A stretch of 64,000 bases of DNA from an uncultured Opitutia bacterium (GTDB lineage Bacteria > Verrucomicrobiota > Verrucomicrobiia > Opitutales > Opitutaceae). This document shows, one piece after another, positions 17,336 through 30,367 of the stretch. Location: assembly GCA_903840415.1 (NCBI GenBank), contig CAIMFY010000082.1, forward strand, positions 41,453 through 105,452. The letters are read 5' to 3'. How positions within the stretch are numbered: position 1 is the first letter of the stretch; every line of letters starts with the position of its first letter. Made by a program: the position numbers and the translations under genes. A model generated the notes under the pieces. It did no database searches and was not told the origin of the DNA. It worked only from the letters and a program-made list of their open reading frames with translations.

Positions 17336-17949
17336 AATTGCTCGGGGACATGGCGCTTGGCGCGATAGGCGACGACCATCTCGCGGCGGAACAGCAGCGA
17401 CCAGAGAAACGGCAGCATGGCCGCGGCGGCACCTACAGTCAGGCCGAGGACAGCGCCTTTACCTTTGAACCAAAAGCCGATGCCGAGGTATGCGAGCGCG
17501 ACGACGGGAAAAAATGCCGCGGGCGCGCCCGAACCTCGTGCCACCGGCAGCGCCAGCGCGATCGCGAACAGCGAGACGACGGGCGAGATCCCGCCGAGCA
17601 GCAGACCGATGACGAAGGTGAAGGGCGCGTTCACCGCATGCTCTTCGCGGCACACGACGGTTTGGAACAGCACGGCGAAGATGCGAATGCCGCCCTGCCA
17701 GAGCAGCACCTCGTATTTCGCGAAGCCGTGCGGATTGACCGCGCCGTGGAGCGCGTCGAGGAGCAGCCAGGTGCCGAGCGCGGCGCGCGCGAGGTCAATG
17801 GTATGCAGACCGTGCGAGAGGGCGCGGAGCCAATAGCCGTCCCAGTCGCGCGTGACGTCGCGGAAGCGGATCTTGCCGCCGTTGAAGAGGTCACCCGGCG
17901 TGAGCAGCAGCACGAGCGCGGGGAGAAACTTCAACCAGTCGATCGTCAT
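17317..17949 (-). CDS. Uncharacterised integral membrane protein
   Basis: 210 residues with about five hydrophobic segments (LKFLPALVLLLTPGDLF, LARAALGTWLLLDAL, PFTFVIGLLLGGISPVVSLF, FFPVVALAYLGIGFWF, LGLTVGAAAAMLPFLWSLLF). The C-terminal tail is Arg/His-rich. No family recognised and no catalytic motif. It overlaps the 3' end of the convergent sulfatase-like gene. The upstream gap to the histidine kinase end is 93 bp. Confidence 0.7.
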   Translation of the reverse strand: MTIDWLKFLPALVLLLTPGDLFNGGKIRFRDVTRDWDGYWLRALSHGLHTIDLARAALGTWLLLDALHGAVNPHGFAKYEVLLWQGGIRIFAVLFQTVVCREEHAVNAPFTFVIGLLLGGISPVVSLFAIALALPVARGSGAPAAFFPVVALAYLGIGFWFKGKGAVLGLTVGAAAAMLPFLWSLLFRREMVVAYRAKRHVPEQFHSPLR

Positions 17950-18042
17950 GGCAGCAGGGCACCGGGTTGCAGCATGGGTGCGACCATGATCAAATGGTGC
18001 CGTACGGTAAAGCAGCGTGACGCGCCCATTGGCTCAATTCAT

Positions 18043-22035
<3,993 letters not shown>

Positions 22036-22122
22036 AAGGGGTTTCCCTCAACGAAAACGACCGCCGCCTTGCGGAGCAACGTGATTTCGGCTCTCGCGTG
22101 GAATCCGCGGGCCGGCGGGAAA

Positions 22123-24930
22123 TCAGCTGGTCGGTTTCGTGCCTGGCGGCGTTTCCGGTTTGAGCTCCGGTGCGTTCGGGGGGGCGGGCGCGTCGGACTT
22201 TGGCGCCGGTGGCGCCTCACCGGGTGCGAGCGAGCGCAGGAAGTTGGTCGGTCCGATCGCGAAGGCCCAATGCGGTTTTTCGAGCGAGCCGGTCAGCACG
22301 ACTTCAAAGACGTCCGAGAACGGCGAGAGCACAACCTCGAGACTCTGCTTGATGAGGTTACCGCTTTCGTGGAACGGCAGAATCTTCGCCTTGAAGTCGA
22401 GTTCGCTCCGGTCGAGCGCGAAGTCGCCGTGCGCCTCGATCGCGGAGTTGGCGCCGCGGAGGATGAACTCGGAGAACGCGAGCTTCGCGCCCTCGATTTT
22501 GAATTTCGCACTGGCCGCGGTGAAGCGCAGCGCGGTGAAGCGCAGCAGCTCGGACAGCAGACCGAGCAGCGGCACCTCGCCGAGCCCGACGCCCTTGAGC
22601 GCGAGGCTCCCGTCGCCCTGGTAGCTGAACGGATCGGCGTAGCGGCCCGCCGCGGAAGCCGTGAGATCGAGGCGGACGTTGGCCTTTTCCTGCACGAACT
22701 TTCCCGGCGGGGCCGGCGGCCGGCCGCGCGTTTTCGCCGCGTAGGCCAACAGAATCTCGGCCACGCCGCCGAGGCTCGCATCCTTCAGCGCGAGATCCGC
22801 GCTCACGCGGCGGTCGGCGCCGCGGCCGGTGAGCTTCAAGCGGCCCGTCACCACGCCGTTGGCGAACCCGGCGCGCACATTGTCCACCGCGAGATCGTCG
22901 TCATGGACCACGGCAGTGAACGCGATGTTTTCGAGGGGAAAATCGTGCAGGCGAAACTCGCCCGCGGATCGCGCCTCGATGGTGATCGACTGGTGCGCGC
23001 CGTCGGGTGCCGCCGCGCCGTCGATTCGGCCGGAGAGTTTCAGCGCCGGCGGTTGCGCAAAGGCAAACGGCGCCAGCAAGCTCGCGCTCGCCGGACCGAT
23101 CAACTGCCCCGCGACCGCCAAATCGATCGTCGAGGTGAGATCGAAATCGAGGCGGCGCCACGCGAAGGTCGCGGGTTCGGCCGTGTAGGTGAACGTGCCG
23201 CGGGCGGCGCCCGGGCCGCACGTCGCGAACAGTTCCATGACATCGTAGAAGGCTGGCCGGATGAACAGCCGCCCGCGCACGAAGTCGAGCGGCGTGCCGC
23301 GGATCACGGGCCGCGTAGTTTCGACGAAGACGAAATTGCTCGAATAGCGGCCTTCGCCCCAGCGGCCTTGGATATCGACGCTCGCCTGCGGCGGCGCGGT
23401 CGGGAGCTCGAAGTCCTTGAAAAAATTCGGCCACCACGGGCCGAACCAGCCGGAGATGTCGAGCGGCCGGAGCTGGCCCTCGAGGAGAAAGCGAAAATCG
23501 CGCGTTTCCAGATCGTGGTCGTAGGTGCCGCGGGCGAAATTCTCGCCGATGCGGCCCCAGGCTTCGGGGGAACGGAAATGGCGGCCGTCAAACTCCACCA
23601 CGGCGCGGCCTTCCTCCATGTGGACGTGGTAGGCGTCGATGCCGCGGACGGCGGCGCGCATGGAAACTTTTTCAAATTTCCAACCGGGCCCGAGGGTGAC
23701 GAGACCGTCGGTCGCCTCGAGTTCCTTGAAATCGAAAAATCGCCGGGCGTCGGTGTGGACGTGCCGGCTGATCGTGTCCATGACTGCGGGCGAGATAGCG
23801 CCGTCGAAGCGCACGGTCGCGGTCTCGGTCTTGAAGTCGGCGCGGGCGCGCACCGCCAGCGGCACGCCGAGAAAACGCCCGGTAATATCCGCGTCGAGCA
23901 GCGGCAAAGGGCCGGGCGTGAGGTGGGCGGTGAGCGCGGCGGCGGAGAAATCCGGCGTGGCCAGCGACTCGGCGCTCAACTCGATCTCGAGCGGCACAAA
24001 ACTGATTTGGGTGGGGCGCAGCGTGCCGCGGACAAACGCCTGCACGCGGTGCACCTGCGTTTCGAACGGCAGCGCGAGTTCGTCGGCGGTGAAGTCGAGC
24101 CGCGCAGCGACCGGGGCATCGCCCAGCAGGGGAAACTTCGTGACAATCCGCAGGTCGGTGACGCGCACCGGCAGCGGGTTGCCGAGCTGCCAACTGTGGG
24201 CCGACAGCGTGACGTTGGCGATCGCGGCGCGCGATTCGGAGGGCGACAATTCGAGGTGGAGCTCGGGTTGATCGAGCGTGGCGAGCTGGGTGCCGACGGC
24301 TTCAAGCTGGCGGCAGATGGCGGCGAAATTTTTCGCGAGAAAATCGGCGCCCGGCAACGGCGCGGTCCGCGTGTCCCCTGTGGGGGCGAGAAAAATCGAA
24401 CCATGGGCGCTGACGGTGACGCCCGCGATGTGTGCGGAACACTGCGCGACGGTGAGCGCGTGGTCGCCCGGGACAAAGTTGGCATCGAGATCGCGGAGGA
24501 TTTCCTCGGCGACGCCGGAGCGCGAGAGCATGGCGGGGAGAGCAAGATTGGCGCCGGTCACGCGCACTTCGCGGGGCTCAAACCGGCCCGCGACGAGCGC
24601 CCACGGATCGAGGCGCGTGTAGAGGGCGCGCGCGGTGAGGACGGGCTCGGCAAAGCCGGGGAGCGAAACGCGGGCTTCCTCGATCAGCACGCTGCCGGTC
24701 GGATCGAACGACGCGCGGCCGAAGTCGACGTGAACGCCCGAGGCGGCGAGCCGTTCCTCAAAAGCGCGGAGAATGAAACCAGGAACTTCGAGCTCGTTGT
24801 GCGTGGCGATATAGATCTGGCCCGCGAACAGCAGCGCGAGTGCGAGCCAGAGGGTCCAGACCGCGAACGCGACGAGACACGCGCCGCAGAAGCGCGTGCC
24901 TTGCCAGAGAAGTTTCAGCGGGCGGCTCAT
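22123..24930 (-). CDS. AsmA-like / YhdP-like inner-membrane-anchored protein
   Basis: 935 residues from ATG 24930 (MSRPLKLLWQG). One N-terminal helix (CLVAFAVWTLWLALALLFAG) anchors a very long periplasmic beta-rich domain with repeated short strands, such as LDFTADELALPF and VRFDGAISPAV. The C-terminal block (AIEAHGDFALDRSELDFKA, SLEVVLSPFSDVFEVVLTGS, LEKPHWAF) is the AsmA C-terminal signature. AsmA-like proteins are proposed bridges for phospholipid movement to the outer membrane. A Pro/Ala-rich tail closes the protein. Last gene of the ABC-DUF4340 cluster, 45 bp after the DUF4340 gene. Confidence 0.75.
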   Translation of the reverse strand: MSRPLKLLWQGTRFCGACLVAFAVWTLWLALALLFAGQIYIATHNELEVPGFILRAFEERLAASGVHVDFGRASFDPTGSVLIEEARVSLPGFAEPVLTARALYTRLDPWALVAGRFEPREVRVTGANLALPAMLSRSGVAEEILRDLDANFVPGDHALTVAQCSAHIAGVTVSAHGSIFLAPTGDTRTAPLPGADFLAKNFAAICRQLEAVGTQLATLDQPELHLELSPSESRAAIANVTLSAHSWQLGNPLPVRVTDLRIVTKFPLLGDAPVAARLDFTADELALPFETQVHRVQAFVRGTLRPTQISFVPLEIELSAESLATPDFSAAALTAHLTPGPLPLLDADITGRFLGVPLAVRARADFKTETATVRFDGAISPAVMDTISRHVHTDARRFFDFKELEATDGLVTLGPGWKFEKVSMRAAVRGIDAYHVHMEEGRAVVEFDGRHFRSPEAWGRIGENFARGTYDHDLETRDFRFLLEGQLRPLDISGWFGPWWPNFFKDFELPTAPPQASVDIQGRWGEGRYSSNFVFVETTRPVIRGTPLDFVRGRLFIRPAFYDVMELFATCGPGAARGTFTYTAEPATFAWRRLDFDLTSTIDLAVAGQLIGPASASLLAPFAFAQPPALKLSGRIDGAAAPDGAHQSITIEARSAGEFRLHDFPLENIAFTAVVHDDDLAVDNVRAGFANGVVTGRLKLTGRGADRRVSADLALKDASLGGVAEILLAYAAKTRGRPPAPPGKFVQEKANVRLDLTASAAGRYADPFSYQGDGSLALKGVGLGEVPLLGLLSELLRFTALRFTAASAKFKIEGAKLAFSEFILRGANSAIEAHGDFALDRSELDFKAKILPFHESGNLIKQSLEVVLSPFSDVFEVVLTGSLEKPHWAFAIGPTNFLRSLAPGEAPPAPKSDAPAPPNAPELKPETPPGTKPTS

Positions 24931-24975
24931 GGTCGTGGGGTCATTCTGCACATTGGGCCGAATGACGACGCCGGA

Positions 24976-26922
24976 TTATTCTTTCGGTTCGGTCGCGGGA
25001 GCCGGCGGACCGGGATCGCGGTAGGTGATCGCCCAGAGCGCGTCGAGGAGCGATTGCTCGATTTCAAACACGGCATCGAGATCCTTGGCGCCGGCGAGTT
25101 GCTGCGCACCGCCGACGCGTTCGGTGAGGAGGAGAGTTCTTCCGTTGGTCTGTTCGGCGCCGGCGCCGCCGGGCAGCGCGATGGTGTAGTCGAGTTTGTA
25201 GCGCCAGGTGCGTTCATCGCCGCCGACGAGGACTTTGTCGGTGAAGCCGTCCTGCGGAAAACTTTTCGCGCGGAGGTGGCGGAGCGCGGCGAGAATCGTC
25301 TCGACGGCGGGGTGGTTGGGGGTCGTCGCGGGCGCGTGGCCGTTGGCGTCGAGTAAGGCGTCGAGCAGCACGAGGTTGCCGTTGAGATCGGTGAGTTTGA
25401 GGGCGGTGAGCCGGGCGGCGTCAGGCAGATCGGTGAGTTGGCGTTCACGCCAGGCGCGCGCCTCGACGGGAAGTTCGCGATCGAGGATTGTGCGGTCGAT
25501 GGCGTAAATCGACGAGCCAGCGATGGGCGTGCCGACGAGCGCGTAGGCGGCGCGCTGCGCATCGGTGCCGAGCGAGAGGGTGAGCGGCGTGGTGGCACCA
25601 GCGAGCGTGAGGGTGACTTCGCGGGCCGCGCGCTTGAAGCCCCAGTTTTCGAGGTCGGCGTTGGTGGAGGCGTCGGTTTGGAAATTTTTCGCCGCGAGCA
25701 ACGCGAGTTGTTCGAGGAGGCGTTGGACGGCGGCGCGATCGGCGGGGAGCGTCTGCGGGCCTTGGGCAGCGGCGCCGCGGCGGACGATTTGCCACGCGGC
25801 GGGCGCATCGGGCGCGCTGCCGGCGGGCGGCTCAAGGCGCTGGAGCGTGAGCGGCGGCTGGTTGGGCAAGATCGGCTGCGCGAGAGTGACGGCCGTCACG
25901 AGGTGCGGATCGAATTCGAGGATGCGTTTCTCGCGGAGGACTAGCGGGGCGTTGCGCAAGGCGTCGAGGAGCGCGGCGGGCACGGCGACGGTGAAGAGCG
26001 CTGGGCGGCGATCGAGCTGGGCGTAGTATTCGATGTCGGGCGCGATGGCGGTGCCCGTGGTGATCGCGGTCTGGCCGATCGGTTCGCCGAGGAAGAGCGT
26101 CTCGGTGCGGTTGTTGCCTTCGAGGGTGACGCGGAGGGTCGGCGCGACCGACGGGAGCGCGGCGGGCGCGCCGGGCGGATTGAAAGTCTTCGGATGAAGG
26201 GCATTGAGCCCACCGATGGCGATTTCAAGCGCGGTCTTGTCGGCGCGGGCATCAATGATCGTGTCGAAGAGCCAGCGTGCGGATTCGCGGCGGATGCGGA
26301 CGCGCACGCCGGCGGTCTGCACGCTCAGCGCCCGCGCCTCAAACACGGGCACGGTGATGAGCGAATCGGCGCGGAGCGAATCGAGCGGCAGCCCGAGGTC
26401 GTCCGCGAGGGAACGGTTGACGACGTGGATGCGTTTGCCGTCAGGCGAGAGCACGTAAAGGCGAGTGCCGTCCTTTGTGATGTCGCCGAGAATGAGCGTG
26501 GCGCTGGTTTCGGCGGCGCCTTCACCGGATTTGAACGTGACGGCCACGCGGGGTTTCGCGGGATCGATGCCGTAGTCGGCGAGGTGCAGGTTGTTTTGCG
26601 CGAGATCGGCGACGTTGAAAAAGGAGACGTGTTCGAGGAGCTGCAACTCGTGCACGAGGCTGCTCACGGCATGCGGATTGGCGGGCCACTCCAACGGTGC
26701 GGTAAGCCACCATGCGTCGCCGCGCCGGGCGAGGGTGAACGAGCCGCCGGCGACCGTGCTGGTGACGGCGAGCGTGCGGATGTCGGCCGCCTCCGGGCCG
26801 AGCACGCGGCGGCGGGCCTCGAGGGAGGCGCGCTCGGTGCGCCATGTGCGCTCGAACTTAAAGATGAAAAAAAACAGCGCGACGTTCAGGAAGACGAGGA
26901 CGAGCGTGACTTTGGTGCGCAT
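24976..26922 (-). CDS. DUF4340 domain protein
   Basis: 648 residues. One N-terminal helix (KVTLVLVFLNVALFFFIFKF) leads into a repeating beta-rich extracytoplasmic region typical of DUF4340: WWLTAPLEWPANPHAVSSLV, NLHLADYGIDPAKPRVAVTF and the GDITKDGTRLYVL strand. A second set of similar elements lies in the C-terminal half (FKRAAREVTLTLAG, LGTDAQRAAYALV). DUF4340 genes commonly sit next to GldG-like ABC auxiliary genes, as here (21 bp after it). Molecular role is unknown; a periplasmic accessory of the ABC exporter is the simplest reading. Confidence 0.85.
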   Translation of the reverse strand: MRTKVTLVLVFLNVALFFFIFKFERTWRTERASLEARRRVLGPEAADIRTLAVTSTVAGGSFTLARRGDAWWLTAPLEWPANPHAVSSLVHELQLLEHVSFFNVADLAQNNLHLADYGIDPAKPRVAVTFKSGEGAAETSATLILGDITKDGTRLYVLSPDGKRIHVVNRSLADDLGLPLDSLRADSLITVPVFEARALSVQTAGVRVRIRRESARWLFDTIIDARADKTALEIAIGGLNALHPKTFNPPGAPAALPSVAPTLRVTLEGNNRTETLFLGEPIGQTAITTGTAIAPDIEYYAQLDRRPALFTVAVPAALLDALRNAPLVLREKRILEFDPHLVTAVTLAQPILPNQPPLTLQRLEPPAGSAPDAPAAWQIVRRGAAAQGPQTLPADRAAVQRLLEQLALLAAKNFQTDASTNADLENWGFKRAAREVTLTLAGATTPLTLSLGTDAQRAAYALVGTPIAGSSIYAIDRTILDRELPVEARAWRERQLTDLPDAARLTALKLTDLNGNLVLLDALLDANGHAPATTPNHPAVETILAALRHLRAKSFPQDGFTDKVLVGGDERTWRYKLDYTIALPGGAGAEQTNGRTLLLTERVGGAQQLAGAKDLDAVFEIEQSLLDALWAITYRDPGPPAPATEPKE

Positions 26923-26943
26923 GGAAAAGAGGAGGATAAACCG

Positions 26944-28446
26944 CTACGATCGCCGCGTCCAATAGACGATCAGGCCGAGCAGCGCGGCGGCGGCAGGCAG
27001 GGCAAGGAGGAGCGTGTAGCGGAGGTTGAGCAGGTTGCCCGCACTGAGCGAAAGCTGGAAACGCTCGATGGGGCGCGCCGGGATGTTGAGCAGGCTGTCG
27101 CGATCGACGGACCAGTTCACGGCGCCGAGAAATACGTTCCAATTACCGACGAGGGCGAGCCGAGTGTTGGCGATCAGATCGCCGGTGCCGAAGACGACCA
27201 AGCGGCCGCCGCGGACACTGAACGGGAGCTTGTCGCGGACGCCGACGCGCTCGGAGGCGACGATCACGCTGAGGGTGTCGGGCGGCGACATGCCGGGGAG
27301 CGGGTGGATGTTGCCGGCGTTGCCGGAGCGCGGCGGGCGACCGAGCCGGTAACCAGTCTCCCCCCACGCGGTCTTCGAGGTGGCGGCGAGCGCGACGGTC
27401 GTGAGCCCGCTGCCCGTCGTCCGGCCCGGATCGGGGCGGACGCTGCGCGCGAAACCGAAGCGAAGCGAGAGTCCTTGATCGAAGAGGGTCTGCGTGATCG
27501 GGTGTGGCAGAAACGCGCGAAGGAGCAGATCGTTGTCCTCGGTGAGATTTTCCTGGCCGGTATCGCAGATTACGTCGTCGTCGACCAGCACGCCCCAGTC
27601 GAGCAGGAGGTCGTCGAGGCCGAGGCTGATCGCGCTGAGGCCGGGGGCGAGGAAGAGGATGAGCCGGCCGGCGTTGGCGCCGAGGTATTGACGGAGGCGT
27701 TCCTGTTCGGCGCTGGTGAAACGCGTCTGCGGCGAGACATCGACGAGCAGTGACGCATCGGCGGGGATTTTGCGCGTGACGGAAAGGTCGATCACCTCGA
27801 CGTCGAAATGGCGCGCCTTCAGTTGCTCGCGGACAGCGGAGAGGCCGGTCTTGGCGTCGACCTGGTCGGGGCTGAGTTCGCCGTGGCCGGCGAGGAAATA
27901 GATTTTTTCGCGGACAGGATTGGAGACGTCGAGGATCGCGGAAGTGAGGATCTGTTCGCCCTGAAAACGCTCGCGTTCCTTCTGCTTGTTGAAGCGGTAA
28001 AGCTCATCGACGAGGATAGTGCGCGGGCGATCACCGCAAAAGAGGACGAGGGCGTTGGGCTGTCCGATGCCGAGATCCTCGGCGCGGCGGCGGTTCTGGT
28101 AAACGTCGAGGTATTCGACGGTGATGCGGCCATCGAGGCCTCGGCTCGGATCGTAGTTGCCCTCGGTGGCGGTGGCGATTTCGCGGAGGAGGCCGCGCAC
28201 CTCGGGGTTTTCCGTGGTGTCGGTGAAGGTGGCGACGATCCGCACGGGCCGATCGAGGTGGTGGAGGTAGGATAGCGTCTCGGCCGAGAGCGAATAACTG
28301 TGGTGCTGCGTGAGATCGATGCGCACCGGATGATCGCGGGCGAGGTAGTTGAGGCCCGCGAGGAACGTGAGCAGCAGCGTGCCCTGCAGCACGAGGTGAA
28401 ACGTGCGGAGCCAGCGGGCGGTGCGGAAGCTGTTGGGATCGGCCAT
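26944..28446 (-). CDS. GldG-like ABC transporter auxiliary protein
   Basis: 500 residues. A helix near the N-terminus (HLVLQGTLLLTFLAGLNYLA) and one at the C-terminus (RYTLLLALPAAAALLGLIVYW) flank a large extracytoplasmic domain. That domain has the family sequence order RIDLTQHHSYSLSAETLSYL, YDPSRGLDGRITVEYLDVYQ, IYFLAGHGE, KARHFDVEVIDL and LLVDVSPQTRFTSAEQE. GldG partners GldF and GldA in Bacteroidetes gliding ABC systems, but homologues occur widely without gliding. The start codon lies 1 bp after the stop of the permease gene. Confidence 0.88.
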   Translation of the reverse strand: MADPNSFRTARWLRTFHLVLQGTLLLTFLAGLNYLARDHPVRIDLTQHHSYSLSAETLSYLHHLDRPVRIVATFTDTTENPEVRGLLREIATATEGNYDPSRGLDGRITVEYLDVYQNRRRAEDLGIGQPNALVLFCGDRPRTILVDELYRFNKQKERERFQGEQILTSAILDVSNPVREKIYFLAGHGELSPDQVDAKTGLSAVREQLKARHFDVEVIDLSVTRKIPADASLLVDVSPQTRFTSAEQERLRQYLGANAGRLILFLAPGLSAISLGLDDLLLDWGVLVDDDVICDTGQENLTEDNDLLLRAFLPHPITQTLFDQGLSLRFGFARSVRPDPGRTTGSGLTTVALAATSKTAWGETGYRLGRPPRSGNAGNIHPLPGMSPPDTLSVIVASERVGVRDKLPFSVRGGRLVVFGTGDLIANTRLALVGNWNVFLGAVNWSVDRDSLLNIPARPIERFQLSLSAGNLLNLRYTLLLALPAAAALLGLIVYWTRRS

Positions 28447-28447
28447 G

Positions 28448-29209
28448 TCAGCTGTGCAGTACTTTCGCCTCGACGGCGAAGATGCTGAAGACGAGCGCGA
28501 GCACCGTACCGCTCGCGTAGAAAAGCAGCTGGCGCGTGTCGATCACGCCGCGGGTGAAGTCGTCTAAGTGGGAAAAAATCTGCGCGTAATTGACGGCTTC
28601 CTTGATCGGCCGGAGCGATTCGCGCTCGAGGAATGAGACACCGGCCAAGTAGCGCCCGCCGAGAATCAGTAGCGCGAGCAGGACGAACGACAGAATCCCC
28701 GCCACCGACTGGTTGCGCGAAAACGAACTGGTGAACACGCCGATCGCCACGAAGAACAGTCCCGACACCGCGATGAAGGTGTAGCCGCCGATGAGCGGCC
28801 CCGCATCGAGCAGCCGCGGATCGCCGGCGAATTTTTTCAGGATGTAGAAAAGGCCGCCGGTCGAGCCCCACAGGAGCATATAGAGGAAATACGCGGCGCC
28901 GAATTTCCCGAGCACGACCTCGGTGGTCGTCACTGGCGTCGTGAGCAGCGTCTCGATCGTGCCAAGGCGGCGCTCCTCGGCGAGACACTTCATTGTGAGC
29001 AGCGGCACCATGAAAAACACCGGCAGGAAAAACAGGGAGAAAAACACCTGCGCCGGCGAGGCGTCCTGCGCGGCGGTGCTGTAGCTTTCGAGGATGCCGA
29101 CAAAAATAAAACCCATGAACGCGAGAAACGCCGTAGCCGCGATGTAGGTGCCGGGGCTGACAAGCAGCATCCGGATCTCGTGGCTGAGGAGCGTGAAGAA
29201 ATGTTTCAT
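28448..29209 (-). CDS. ABC-2 type permease, GldF-like
   Basis: 253 residues, six predicted helices. It starts MKHFFTLLSHEIRMLLVSPGTYI, the usual ABC-2 permease opening, and carries the cytoplasmic EERRLGTIETLLTTPVTTTEVVLGKF motif expected to contact the ATPase. Helices include FFSLFFLPVFFMVPLLTM, FLYMLLWGSTGGLFYIL and ILSFVLLALLILGGRYLAG. Downstream of the ATPase gene by 120 bp that hold an inverted repeat, and directly coupled to the GldG-like gene. Confidence 0.9.
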   Translation of the reverse strand: MKHFFTLLSHEIRMLLVSPGTYIAATAFLAFMGFIFVGILESYSTAAQDASPAQVFFSLFFLPVFFMVPLLTMKCLAEERRLGTIETLLTTPVTTTEVVLGKFGAAYFLYMLLWGSTGGLFYILKKFAGDPRLLDAGPLIGGYTFIAVSGLFFVAIGVFTSSFSRNQSVAGILSFVLLALLILGGRYLAGVSFLERESLRPIKEAVNYAQIFSHLDDFTRGVIDTRQLLFYASGTVLALVFSIFAVEAKVLHS

Positions 29210-29231
29210 GAAATGACTCAGGCTGGTGGAA

Positions 29232-29327
29232 GAATGACCGAGGCCTAATGACTAATGTCCAAGGACGGAAAAAAGACAGCGGGGGTGGAGTGTGGTTCGC
29301 TCATTAGTCATTAGACATTAGTCATTC
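29232..29327. repeat. Intergenic inverted repeat (copy 1)
   Basis: Imperfect arms of about 26 bp at 29232-29257 and 29302-29327. Both read GAATGAC, six variable bases, then CTAATGACTAATG toward the centre. It fills the gap between the ABC ATPase and permease genes. A related element is at 58231-58324. The long AT-rich arms stand out from the GC-rich surroundings and look like a REP- or MITE-type element. Confidence 0.65.
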
Positions 29328-29329
29328 TG

Positions 29330-30325
29330 TCATTTCGCCGCGCGCTGGGGCGCGGCGACGGTGTCCCAGCTGCGGCGGGTGGCGGCGAGAAACACGTCCT
29401 CCAGCGTGGGCTGGGTGCGGGTGAGCGACCGGACGCGATAGTTTTTCGCGAGCAGCGCGCCGAGCAGGGCTTCGCCGAGTTCGTCGTCGCGCTCCGTGGT
29501 CAGGCCGAATGTGCGGAAACCGTCGGCGCCAGATTCTGCCTCCTCGGTGATCCTGAGAGTTGGCTCCAGGGCGGCGAGCAGCGCAGGCAGCGCGTCGAAA
29601 TCGCCGGCGAGTTGGATTTGATAAAGCGAGTGGCCGAGAATCTCGCGCCGCAAATCAGCCGGTGTGCCCTGGGCGACAACGCGGCCTTGGTTGATGATAA
29701 GCACGCGGTCGCACGTCATCTCGATCTCGGGCAGGATGTGCGACGAGATCAAAACAGTCATGCGGCCGCGCAGGCTCGCAATGAGATCGCGGACGAGACG
29801 GATTTGGTGCGGATCGAGACCGATGGTCGGTTCGTCCATGATGATCACTGGCGGCTCGGCGAGGATGGCTTCGGCGATGCCGACGCGCTGGCGGTAGCCT
29901 TTGGAAAGCTGGCCGATGATTTTGTGGCGGACGCGTTTCAGATCGCTGAGTTCGAGGACTTCGTCGATGCGCGGGCCTAGTTTGCGGCGGGGAATCTCCT
30001 TGAGGCGCCCGCGAAAATAGAGGTATTCCGAGACGCGCATGTCTTCGGGCAGCGGGTTATTTTCCGGCATGTAGCCGATGCGGCGTTTGACTTCGTCGGG
30101 TTGCGTGGCGACGGACACGCCGCAGATGTTTACGCTGCCCGAGGTCGCGGGCAGGTAGCCCGTGAGGATGCGCATCGTAGTGGATTTGCCGGCGCCGTTG
30201 GGCCCGAGGAACCCGATGATTTCGCCGCGCGCGACGGTGAAGCTGATATCGCTCACCGCGGTGACACCAGCGTAGCTCTTGACGAGGTGCGAAACTTCGA
30301 TGGCGGGCGGAAGCGGATCGGACAT
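29330..30325 (-). CDS. ABC transporter ATP-binding protein (GldA-like)
   Basis: 331 residues from ATG 30325 (MSDPLPPAIEVSHLVKSY). Walker A GPNGAGKST, Q-loop region YMPENNPLPEDMRVSEYL, signature LSKGYRQRVGIAEA, Walker B VIIMDEPTIGLDP and the switch His in SHILPEIEM are all intact. A C-terminal extension of about 100 residues follows, as in GldA and ABC-2 type exporters. It supplies ATP hydrolysis to the GldF-like permease encoded downstream. The stop lies at the edge of the intergenic inverted repeat. Confidence 0.93.
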   Translation of the reverse strand: MSDPLPPAIEVSHLVKSYAGVTAVSDISFTVARGEIIGFLGPNGAGKSTTMRILTGYLPATSGSVNICGVSVATQPDEVKRRIGYMPENNPLPEDMRVSEYLYFRGRLKEIPRRKLGPRIDEVLELSDLKRVRHKIIGQLSKGYRQRVGIAEAILAEPPVIIMDEPTIGLDPHQIRLVRDLIASLRGRMTVLISSHILPEIEMTCDRVLIINQGRVVAQGTPADLRREILGHSLYQIQLAGDFDALPALLAALEPTLRITEEAESGADGFRTFGLTTERDDELGEALLGALLAKNYRVRSLTRTQPTLEDVFLAATRRSWDTVAAPQRAAK

Positions 30326-30367
30326 GAAAGAGAAGACTCTCAACGCTGGTGCGGGTGCCCTCAACCC

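Noticed and set aside
26194..27753. 519-codon plus-strand open frame
   Set aside because: Antisense to DUF4340 and GldG-like genes, which have convincing family motifs.
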